NCBI GenBank assembly: GCA_021014325.1
Contig: CM037471.1
Location: 22,340,818-22,404,817, forward strand
DNA: 64,000 nucleotides
Direction: 5' to 3'
From: Plazaster borealis
Taxonomy: Eukaryota > Echinodermata > Asteroidea > Forcipulatida > Labidiasteridae
Made by a program: the position numbers and the translations under genes
The notes under the pieces: model-generated
The model's database searches: none
What the model saw: only the letters and a program-made list of their open reading frames with translations
What the model was told of the DNA's origin: nothing
Part shown: in pieces, positions 35,227 to 45,800 of the stretch
Position numbering within the stretch: position 1 is the first letter of the stretch
Layout: each line of letters starts with the position of its first letter

Positions 35227-35824
35227 TCTGACCCAGAAGTTTTACTGAGTGCAGTGCATGGATATGGTCGCAAGTTGAGGACATTTTGGCGGCAATGTTA
35301 CAATTTATCACATTTTTATATAGCTCATGATGCATTTCAAAGTCAAATTTGTTGTCATGCAATCCACTATAGTTTTCAGGATTCACAGACTTTAATGGGA
35401 ACCACTTTACGTATTATTCGATACAATTACTCATTGGTTAACAGACAAGCTTTAATAAATCAAGGTCTTTGGAGTTATCCATTGTACATTGCGGACCTCT
35501 TGTACTAATAAAGGTCAATTAGTAATACGCAGATACACTGTGAATACACGTTTTAGTCTGCCTTTTAACGAAATGAAGTTGGATTTTGATTTAGCTCAAG
35601 GGTTTAAAAAGGCTCAGGTATGGACATTTTAAGCTCATTGATTCTATATTAAGAAATCCTGTGATTCGTAGACTTAGACACCTCGCATTTTCACTTTTTG
35701 GACGAACGAGCTTCAAGATTCTAGCCCCCAAAACCCACCCCAAAACGCTACAACAACTGCGAAAAAGAGGACTGTGAAGAAAATGTACACGAAGGGTGAG
35801 ACCAACCCCCACACACTCTACAAG

Positions 35825-36145
35825 CTCCCGGATCAGATTTGACCCGGATCGGAATTGACCCGGATCAGATTTGACCCGGATCAGATCTGACCCGGATCAG
35901 ATCTGACCCGGATCAGATTTGACCCGGATCGGAATTGACCCGGATTCTGGGTTCCGGGAGTCCTGATCCATTTCTGGGTCAGTCTGACCCTGAATCTGAC
36001 TCAGTGTGACCCGTATTTTGGTTAAAATCTGGACATTACTGATTAGGATTACGGGTCACTTTGACACGGACTCCTGGGTCAAACTGACCCATAATGGATC
36101 AGGCCCCCATGCGACCCGGAATTCGGGTCAATTCCGACTCGGGAG
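35825..36145. mobile_element. TGACCC-rich element, family M7, with internal 16-bp expansion
   Basis: Terminal repeats CTCCCGGATCAGATTTGACC and GGGTCAATTCCGACTCGGGAG bound the element. Its left part is expanded into about seven tandem 16-bp units of the form GACCCGGATCAGATTT (35838-35950). GGGTCA/TGACCC is also the half-site word of several nuclear receptors. No coding capacity is visible. Confidence 0.8.
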
Positions 36146-37015
36146 TTGAATGTTAGAGAGCAGTTGTGGACTAATGATCCAACACGAGGTTATTTCTTAT
36201 GTGGGATTCGAACTTGGGTCCACAGAGGTGAAACGCAGGGACGTGCACCGTCTTATTACGGTGGATAATAATTTGTAGTTTAAGAATTTGCCCCCGAAGC
36301 GTTCCATACTAAAGACACTTCAACTTTGATATATCAAATTAAGAAACTTAGGCTTAATCCCGAGTTTCAAATTAGAGTATTACTGGGCAGTTCCATGAAG
36401 TTGTGATATACCGAAACAGGGTATATAGAGGATCATTATGACACAAAGGCCTGTCATGCCCTAAACATTCTCACAACAAGTCGACTTAGTCATTTAATAT
36501 TTCATCTCAACACACATTCACATCATTGTTCATGAAACATGCACTTTGGTTAATAAGCCCAGAGTCGTCCTTGCGCCCTGGGCCATAACATTAGCGATTA
36601 GTGAACAGTGAGCTTCCCCCGGGGGGTCTGCCGGATTGCCCAGTGCTGCCCGTCTGTCCGTAATGACATCCCTCTATACATTGTGTATCACTGTATATCT
36701 CATATAGGTGAGTCACTGTGGTACAGACTAATTATACCAACCGTAGGGGCAATCCCTGAACACTGACCGCTGATTGTGATCTCGCGAATCAACGCGGGAA
36801 TCCCTCTCAATATTAAAGTATGAGAGCATACTGATCGAAACGTCGGCATGGGTTAGTCTACCAAGAGGCCCTCTCTGGGCCTGTGATCACCTTGCTTGGT
36901 AGACAACGTTCCTTTCCTCCGAATCTAGGCAAGCCTTCAACCCCTCTGCTCTGGCTATAAACACCCGTGCCACTAGCGCATGATCCCAATCAATGATGCC
37001 CCCTTACATTCAGTG
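36146..37015. other. No feature recognised
   Basis: A GGGATTCGAACTTGGGTCCA stretch at 36203-36222 might be a remnant of an inverted SINE head. Nothing else was identified. Confidence 0.3.
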
Positions 37016-37406
37016 TTAAAGGCATCGTACACGTTTGGTAATTGGAACCCACTGTTTGTTTCAAACCTCTATAGTTGTAGATATATACCATAAAACTAAC
37101 CTGTGGAAATTTCATTTCAAAAGGTGGTAGCGTTTTTGAAATATTGCCGAAAATTTGGAGCAGTTATGTCCACGCAGGAAGAATAATCTGCATTGGAATA
37201 CACACTCAAGCATTACGCGTAACGCTTCTCAGATTCAAATGTTTTGGGGATAAAAAGTGATATATTTTTCCATAACCGCAGTACTTCGAAGTGAAAAGTT
37301 TCTCAAAATGCATTGTACTATCCAAAGCTGCTGTAACTTCTTACCAAGTAAATTTGTATTTCTATTTATTATCAGAGTCATTACCAAACGTGTACGATGC
37401 CTCTAA
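37016..37406. mobile_element. TTAA-flanked inverted-repeat element, family P1
   Basis: Starts TTAAAGGCATCGTACACG and ends CGTGTACGATGCCTCTAA. The interior runs in the orientation opposite to the other P1 copies (AACCCACTGTTTG near the left end). Confidence 0.87.
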
Positions 37407-38854
37407 TAAACCACTGGATGTTTTCAGAACCACCACAATTCATGAGAGTTAATTGGTGGTAAAAGCAAACCTTGGTTTTTTCGAATGGCACACCATTGAT
37501 ATAGCCTATACATTTCATTTAAAAACTAAGCTAACATTTAAAACAAGGAAAATATGGCATTAAAATGTTGGCACTAGTTTTTCTATATTAATGTCATACT
37601 CATATTCATTTAAATTGGCTGGCGATGAAATTAAAAAATTTAACTACACCATGCAAGTATCCTGTCAATCGTTGAAGCAGTTAACCCAATTAATGTATGC
37701 ATTCTCGGAAATGACGGGATTTCGAATGGAAACAATTTCACACAATTTATCTTTGTTCCCACAGGTATAGTTTTACAAGTACACCGGTAAAACAAATATC
37801 AACGACACTATGGGTGTGACGTCATACGCGCATTACGAACTCTGCTAATGGTCTCTAACTATTTTAGGATCTATACACACAAGCATTTTGACGTACTCTT
37901 GGTTTTTTTTCTTCTTCTAACCCCCTCAAATACTGTTGACTTTCATTAATGAAATCCCTTCAGGCTCCACTTCCGCCTTCTGTGTCTTCGAAAATGTTCC
38001 AAATTGCAGCTAATGTTGGTTGCGATCCGCCAGGTGACATGGAGCAATCAGCAGTAATGTCAATCTCGGATACCTGCAATTGATCGACGGACGGGTAATG
38101 TTTGGCGCCTTGTATACGACTGTTTCAAGTTTAATCAAATAACAGTTTGGACGTTTTAACAAAAAGGTGTCCACTCTGGTAATCATCTTCACTATTTTCT
38201 TTCAGACTTCGAACGCTATCTTGTCTAATTTCTGTAGGGCCTACTGGTGTATACCGAAAGGCACATATTGTGGAAGTTCTTTTCATGACAAATAAAGAAG
38301 ATTAATCATTTTAATTCATGCATCTGCTTTATAAGCTAATGGTTGAATTATATTTAGAAACCAAATCCAAACCATGAATCTTCAATTCGAGATCATGGCG
38401 AGAGTTGGGGAGACGATCTGACGTATAGTGATGTGGAGTCGTCATCCACTGAGTGATGAGACATTGCTTGCGTATATGATGAATGTCTATGTTCACGAGA
38501 CAGTATGTGGCGACAGTGTGTCGACTGGCAGGGTGAATCATTGTATAGTGTACGTGGCAAGCACGACGTGAAAGGACACCAGAGAATTCCGGACATGCTC
38601 CGGACAGTTCCGAGAAAAGGAAGAATGGAGGTGGGTGCGGAAATTGTTCCGGACCGACATGGAGTGACAACAAGTGGAATGGTATCATCATGACGAGTTT
38701 TTTAAGATCCAGAATGTTGCCGATGAGGGTTAAACAGAGGATTAGGGTTGAATACCGGCTGTCCTGAAAGATGAAATCCCACCGTTGAAAATTCCAACCC
38801 ATCCCGTCCTTATCAACCGCAAGTCCCAATTTTTAGAAAAAAGTATACGAAATA
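37407..38854. other. No feature recognised
   Basis: A CRE word TGACGTCA lies at 37817-37824. A 166-codon - strand frame (38329-38829) overlaps other frames and has no family signature. Confidence 0.35.
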
Positions 38855-39212
38855 TTATTACTATTATATATTTCTGGTAATGAAACCAAGGATGCCTCAT
38901 AAGTGAACTTAATCACTGTAGCTCGCAAGCCTAAGGGAACCTGTAAACAAGGGTGCTTGCTATAACCAGAAACACCGAGGTTCACCCCTATACTCTTCCA
39001 CGATAAGTGTTATGAGTTCTTTTACGTGAACTACCAATCCTAGAACACGGGACCTACGGCTCAATGTTCCACCCGAAGGACAAAGCAATTGGTAAAGTAT
39101 CTTGCTCAAGGACACAAGTGCCACGACCGGGACTCGAACCCACAATCTGCCGATCCGAAACACAGGAGATTGGGTCCGGTGCTCTTAACCGCTCTGCCAC
39201 GACACGCCACAA
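38855..39212 (-). mobile_element. tRNA-derived SINE, family S1, alternative tail, near full length
   Basis: Read on -, it starts CGTGTCGTGGCAGAGCGGTT with B-box GGTTCGAGTCCC. It then has ACACTTGTGTCCTTGAGCAA and ends with the CTTGCGAGCTACAGTGATTA / TTTCATTACCAGAAATATAT tail, then TAATAGTAATAAT. Confidence 0.88.
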
Positions 39213-39959
39213 ATGAATAAATAAATGCCAGTTGGAAAGAGCAGATAAATAAGGAGATCACCTCACTTTAAAGAAGTATTTAAAAGCAGTTATTTTAAAA
39301 AGATATGTCAATACTATACAATGATTATTTAACAGAGCTCTATGGTAAATAAACAGATCAATATACCGTGATATCCCGGTTATTTTAAAAGATACACGTG
39401 TTCCCCACCGGGAAAGTACACTTGTGCGTGTCACTGACAGGGGGGTATTGTGAATGATACTGTGGGTGATTGAGTAAAGGAAGAGCTGACGAGGGACGGG
39501 GTGTGGCGCCACGCACAGGGCACAACATCTCACACTCTTCATGGTTTGTATAACTCTCACAAACTATGTAAAGGACACGAACCGAGTCCCCCGCACTTTT
39601 GAGAATTTGTAACTCAAGAATATCTCGGTGAAATAGTCGGAAGATTTTCTTGGTTTCCAGTTTCTAGTTTCGAAAGTGACTTCGGTGAATCACGTTGGAG
39701 GCGTGGATTGTTGCGGGTTCTGGCAGTTAGACCCTCCAAAAAGCCGAGTAAAGATTTGTTTAAATCGTCCCTCAGCACTTCATTGGTTACAAACCATCGG
39801 CCTTCCAATAAGCAAACTATTGACCTTTTGTATCGAGTGACTTGTGCTGGTGCCAATTTCAAAGAGCTTTACGTATGCCCTACACAGAACAATTTCCTCA
39901 ACCAAAAACCAAAGATCAACTCTCCCAAGAACTGCACTCTTAAAAATTTTTTTAAAAAA
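39213..39959. other. No feature recognised
   Basis: Two overlapping open frames at 39614-40046 have no family signature. The + frame runs into the M7 element. Confidence 0.3.
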
Positions 39960-40145
39960 CTCCCGTCAGAATTGCCCTGGATCCTGGGTCACAGGGGGCC
40001 TGACCAATTTTTAGGTCAGTGTGACCCGGAATCTGTTTCAAACTGACCCATAAATGGGTCAAAGTGACGCAGAATCCGATTTAAAATCCCATCTTGTACC
40101 CAGGATGTGACCCAGGATCCGGTCAGTTCTGACCCGTCGAGAGTT
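39960..40145. mobile_element. TGACCC-rich inverted-repeat element, family M7
   Basis: Left CTCCCGTCAGAATTGCCC and right GGTCAGTTCTGACCCGTCGAG are inverted. The interior holds CTGACCCATAAATGGGTCAA and AAATCCCATCTTG. Confidence 0.7.
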
Positions 40146-40699
40146 GTTAAGGTATTAGGGTCTAAAACACAGATAAGAAGACTGTGGAAAAAAACCGTTT
40201 AAATATTTTGCAAACCATTTTAGTTTTCCTGTATAACAAGACTTAAACATCGGCAAATCATGGCGTCAGATTTAGCAATGTGATGAAACGCAATGTCAAA
40301 TGTCCCTTCCTGAACATTTTTTGGATGAGTTTGAAGACAGAGGTTTTTTAACCATAAGGCATTTAACACAGACGCAGCATCTCGGCGTCGTCTTTGTCTA
40401 CAACCAAGGAATGACTCAGCATTCTGGCTAGATTGATCTAGTCCTTGCCCTTGTAGTACTGAACCGCAGGATCAAATCACAATTACCGAGTCACCAGTTT
40501 GTTAATTAGCCTCAGGGCTAATTTAGAATTGTCTTTAGAGAAAATTAAAATGGGTGTGTGTAATAATAGGCCTCATGGAGTCCTTCTTGTGAACATTCGG
40601 AACTTTTCTATGATTAAGGGCACCAAGTTTTGTAAAATAAATGTATGCAAGTTCGCCCCAAACAAGGCTAAAAACCACTCTTGGTATTAAGGGGCTACT
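40146..40699. other. No feature recognised
   Basis: No gene or repeat signal. Confidence 0.3.
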
Positions 40700-40733
40700 T
40701 TAGAGGAAGAAAACATTTCAGATGAAAAATAAC

Positions 40734-41110
40734 TCAGGAGAGCTGAAGGTAGGAATTGACATTCCTCTTAAAACAGTCTAGATTGAAGGATAGAGGGAAA
40801 CATGCACCGGGCAAGGAGTTCCAAAGAGATGCAGTATGTAGAATAAAGATGTTGGAATGGCTCTTTGTTCTACATCTCAGTAAAGCAAGGGTGTATGGGT
40901 GAGAATAAACAGAAAGCCTGGTTTCGCGCTCAAACATCCTGATAGAGGAGGAACCAGGTCGGACACACCGGTGGCACATTTACCATGAACATTATCTGTA
41001 GAAAAGACAGAGGCTGGTTACAGACCTACGGTGGGAAAGAGGTTGTAACGTTGATCCCAACCCTTCACCAACAAGATTAACAATACGCTTCTGCACTCCG
41101 TATGATTGTT
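40734..41110 (-). pseudogene. C-terminal remnant of a non-LTR retrotransposon reverse transcriptase
   Basis: The 40734-40979 frame encodes a segment with RTKSHSNIFILHTASLWNSL followed by PGACFPLSFNLDCFKRNVNSY. The pattern Arg-Thr-Lys/Arg ... Phe-x-x-x-Ala/Thr-x-x-Leu-Trp-Asn-x-Leu-Pro ... Phe-Lys-Arg-x-Val is the usual C-terminus of Jockey/CR1/RTE-like LINE reverse transcriptases. Upstream on -, codons for YNLFPTVGL and DNVHGKCATG continue the match to about 41100 but need a frame change and cross a stop. It is a short, dead 5'-truncated copy. Confidence 0.65.
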
Positions 41111-42187
41111 TCATATTTTAATTATCCACTGCAAAGCTTAAATAATTCACATGAATAGGCTTTTTTATGATGGGAAAGTTCTGCGTCATGAACCTTTTCT
41201 CAGTTGGGTGCAGTAGGGGCGACTGACCACTGACAGCCCCGGGTTCGCCACTGGCTGTATCGGCTGCAAGAATTGCAATTTACAGCCAAGTTTCGTTCAG
41301 GTTAACCGAACCTCTATTCCTAAAACAGATTCATCATCTTTTGAAATATACTTACGCGAATGAAGTTGATTGAAGACACAATGAAAATGGCCGAACAAGA
41401 ACTGACACTACATCGAAATACAAGGGTTAAACTTAGCTTTGAATTTAACATGTGCTACATTACAGTGCCTGACAAACAGAGTCATCTCTAAACGTTCTGC
41501 ACATTTCGACTGAATTTAGACTTAATCAAAATGTGATTGCGAATAACTTGTGACATGAGTAGTCCCACTACAAATTGATGGGACAACGAACGAATGAATG
41601 TTTTGGCGTTAACTTCATCAAATCATCTTAGTTTTGTTCTTTCTTCTAAATTCAGGCATGCCAATGCCACAAGGATCGTTTGTGTGTTCCTATAACTCGA
41701 GCTTTGCGTGACTGTGCGTGAAACCAATTTACGAGGGAATTATTGTGAGTAGTTGTTCTGTGTGTATATCAATGACACGGGCGTGAATCCACGTGGCTTA
41801 GTGTCATCCGAATGACACATTTTGATAAGAAGTTAATCTTGATACAGTGGGGCATTCAAGTTAATTTGGCTGCACTGTTTTACAGCACGAGGTGGTTGGT
41901 ATATAGAGTTGGCATGAACACATGATGCAGGTCACCAACTGTGGTGTAAATGCCGCGTGTTGTATTACGAAGTGGCGTTCAAAGACCGCAGTTGATCTTA
42001 CCATCTACCTCATGCATGATCCAACCAATGATACAAAACCGACAGTGCTCAAGCAGCAATTGCGATTACCGGCTGAGGGTAAATCCACTGGTACCCACTG
42101 CGGTAGAGTGAAGGTACTATGGAGTCGTATGGCCACTCCCATTTAAAAGGGACTTGTGCAAGAACCACATCTCCTACTAATAGTCCA
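41111..42187. other. No feature recognised
   Basis: No gene or repeat signal. The short frame at 41922-42146 has no family signature. Confidence 0.3.
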
Positions 42188-42366
42188 ATAGACCTTTATC
42201 ATGCTGCCACCATCTTGGTCATGTTCCCTGTGTCCAATAACAATAATGAATGCTAATATTCATTGTACAAAAAGGAACCAGACTGTTACTCCTTCCAGCC
42301 TCGGTTTGGTTACATTGATTTGAATTGGACAAAATCAAGATGGCCGCACCATCATTAAGGTCTATA
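42188..42366 (+). mobile_element. Inverted-repeat element, family M2
   Basis: Ends ATAGACCTTTATCATGCTGC and GCACCATCATTAAGGTCTAT are inverted copies. It is the best full-length member of M2, about 179 bp. Confidence 0.88.
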
Positions 42367-42734
42367 ATGAAACGGACAATACTCATCAAGCGATCTCTCT
42401 AACTGATTGTGTAAAAGGTTTAGCCCTGTCATGCAAACTGCACTCACGTTGAAGGCTACTGGGTGCCATATTGCCACTCCCATACATATTCAAAAAGAAG
42501 CTACAAACGGATTAAAAGAAGAATGTTTACATGTAATAGGGCTTTTTTCCTATCAATATTGTCATATCTATGTTGGATTGGCAAAAATTATGCCACAAAG
42601 TAGCTGAAATTTTACGGAATGGCAAAGTCTTTACATTACTAGGGATTGGGGATCATAGGGCCCACGCGCGGTCTCTCTAAAAGAGCTAGATTAGTGCGCC
42701 CTCTGTCGTTAGGCAAAATTTATGTATTGGTTTA

Positions 42735-42870
42735 CAGAAACTATAATAGCCGTGTCTGGGTCAATGGCTTCGGCAGAGGCTATGGCCGTATTATTCTTCA
42801 ACGGTGTTGTTGCGGCCAACTGCCATAGCCGTAGCCGAAGTCGGTTGATTCGAACGCGGCCGAATACAAC
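42735..42870. mobile_element. Short GC-rich inverted-repeat element
   Basis: Arms GGCTTCGGCAGAGGCTATGG and CCATAGCCGTAGCCGAAGTC pair around a loop of about 35 bp. The CGGCTACGGC core links it to the element at 3236. Confidence 0.65.
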
Positions 42871-45800
42871 CTTAGTTTGCCTAGGCTCGCCAGCCAACAG
42901 GAAAAACTTTTGATGATAAATTTAACACAATTTACATTATTTAGTTGCTACGTTTTTAAGTTCCAAGATGTCAAATTGAAATGTAAGCTTGCTTATGATC
43001 CTGAAAAATAAATCTTTGCACTGATTTGTATTGATTAGTTATATCAATTGCAGCATTCTCCCTTAACAGTGGTCCGCTGGCCAAATGCCACTTAAAACAC
43101 CCGAGGACCACTCATAATTCACTCCAAGTCGTCCGGCTGGCTAGTTCAGTGTTGAAAAGCATCCTTAATGGACTAGTGAAAAAAGCTGAAGGGCTAGTAA
43201 AATGAAAAGCTAACAGTCCTGCTGGCCAGTCACTGAAAAAGTTAAGGGTAAATTGTGCGTACATATTGTTACCTATGTCAACATAGTTGTTTTTCAGCCC
43301 AAGCAACCTGTGTGTATACAGTTTATAACAGGTTGGCACTAAAATGGTCCAATAATAAATAAGCCACACGAATTCAATCCAAACAAATTGTGTAATGAAT
43401 TCTGGCGAAGGCTGGGGGCTTTGAGTAAAATACAACTCCACACACTGAATTTAATGATTGATAGAGGCCCACCTATTATCAACACATTGCCTTAATCTCA
43501 TGTTTGACCATCGACGTCTCCCCTATACCTCGCTGTCAGAAAATCTTGACGGTTGATCGGCGATATTCTCCCCCCACTATACCCAGGCTCCTCTCATGCT
43601 CAGCCGCCACTTCTGGTCCGTTTACAGGACCGTGACTCACCGCCACTCTGCGGCTTTGTCACCAGGGCATTCCCTCTTCTAATTTTGGAGAGAAAAGTAA
43701 TCAATATTAATTATTTTAACAGTGTAATTACAGTTGGGTATTTTTGAACCAATGATACGAGGGCAGACGAAACTGTCACACGACGTCGGGCAAGGAGTGA
43801 GTAATCTTTCAGCAGGTCGCTGCGCTCACCGAGGCAAACGTTCATGGCCAAAATAGAACTGATGGCTCTTCCAGAAGGCCATTAGCAAAAAAATTAATTT
43901 GGGTTCTATAGTACGGTCTTAGTCAGCACCCTATGACATCATAGCTAGCAAACAATTTTGTAGATGAAAGAATATAAATCTCCAAAGAATGTTAATATGG
44001 AAACCACATTTGATGGGGGTGTCGTACGATCTTGCGAGTCATTTTTGAATTATGGACGGAAGTAAAATGAAATTTTAAAAAAAGTGTCTTTAAACGAGTA
44101 ACATGATGGGGATTCCCTTTGTTATCTGTTGTGTTTTCGGAGGGAAGAAGAATTGAAACACTGCTTTTGTTGAGCTGTGTTCAGTATAAGATCATCAGCT
44201 GCCTTCTAAATGACGTAATGCCCACCTCCCCTCCTCAGCTGATGGGCGTGGCTTAGTACAACACAATCTTACCGGCAGAAGTTCGTAAGCAGTACAAATG
44301 GCGATAATTTTTTTAGATTTGATACCAACTTGTAAGATATGTTGCTGAAATTACTCGCAAGACATGCTTTTCCATTCCTAAGCATGGATTTACAAAACGA
44401 AACAAACACAAAATGTCCGACTCAGTTTTCTTGAAAATCAGTTTTGCTCAAATTGTTTGCGACCGTCTGTCGAGCACATTTTTAGTGAACGTCCTTTTGC
44501 GGGGCGCATGGGTCGAGTAGTCTTTGCATAGGATTGTTTTTGACATGTGAATGACTGAAAGGAAATTAGGGAAACGGGAAGCAAAAAAATGTATAGGGAA
44601 AAATCTTGTATAATAATACGCATCATCTCAAGGTCTTTACGTTTCTGTGTACTAATAGGACACCTTAGACTTTTATCATCGAATGTCGCAGAGAATCGTT
44701 AAAACAAAAACTTTAAACAAAATCGAAGATATTGTTGTATAAGACTCGCCGTGGTGTTCAAAATCTTAAATATTTAATCACTCGTCGTTGACCTTACACA
44801 AAGTGCCAAATTGCACCCAGTAGGCTGACGGTGTCATACATTTGTAATATTTTATTTAATAAAAGTCAGAGACCGAGAGAGAACAAAAATCGATTGGAAC
44901 TATATTTCATGCTGTATTGTTTGCGGATGAAAAGACTTCTGCAGAGGGAGGGAAATGCTGAAAATAAAATGATTAAATAGCGTTAAATGATTTTTGAGGG
45001 CGACTGCACTTGTTCCAACAAAAGAAAGACAAAACAAATGAAAGGTAACAATGGCACTTGCGGAGTAATCCATGCGACCGTGAGATCAAATTAAAGTACC
45101 GGACAATGGCTCCATCTTCCCGGGTTGCGGACCCGCTGAATCTACACGGTCAAACTGTTTCATTACACGGCACTCCATCATGCGCGAAACACGCTGATGG
45201 AGAGAGGTATAACAATGGCAAGGCTGCATCAATCATTATACGAGCCCTCCTTATAGAAATATGAGAAATATGACCAGCAAATTCTATGATTCATCCCCTC
45301 CGATTTTTGCCACCTTTTCACAAATAATTACTTGTAGACTCTCGAATCACCGCGAGGGATTACGAGATCTTAGGGCTTTGTCATTGGATGTGCTCCCATG
45401 GGACCGAGCCCGGCTCTCACTGTGGTGTGCTCTTTGGTGAAAAAAGGGCACAGAAAATACTCTCAGATTTGTTTCTTCTCACGTCACTTTTTTTTTCTGT
45501 GTAAGTGTTGCTGACATCGCATTGTGTTTAGAACGCTTGAGAAATGAAGGGTTTGTAGCGATGTGTACTTTTGAATAGTATTCCTTTATGAGAATACAGA
45601 CTCAAAATTGGAAGGTGGATTCTTGAACTATTTCATGCAGTAGCCTATGTTTGCCACTCACTTACGACAATCATTCTAGTTTGAGGCTTCTTTCTTTCTT
45701 CTCTGAAACTAATAATTTCTGTTATTTTGTACATCTCTACTCTTTACAAGCTAACTCTAAATTGATGTGAAGGTTAAATATTATAGCTAGTCCAGGATGA

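Noticed and set aside
38329..38829. 166-residue open frame on -
   Set aside because: Several other frames overlap it on both strands, and there is no recognisable motif or conservation signal.
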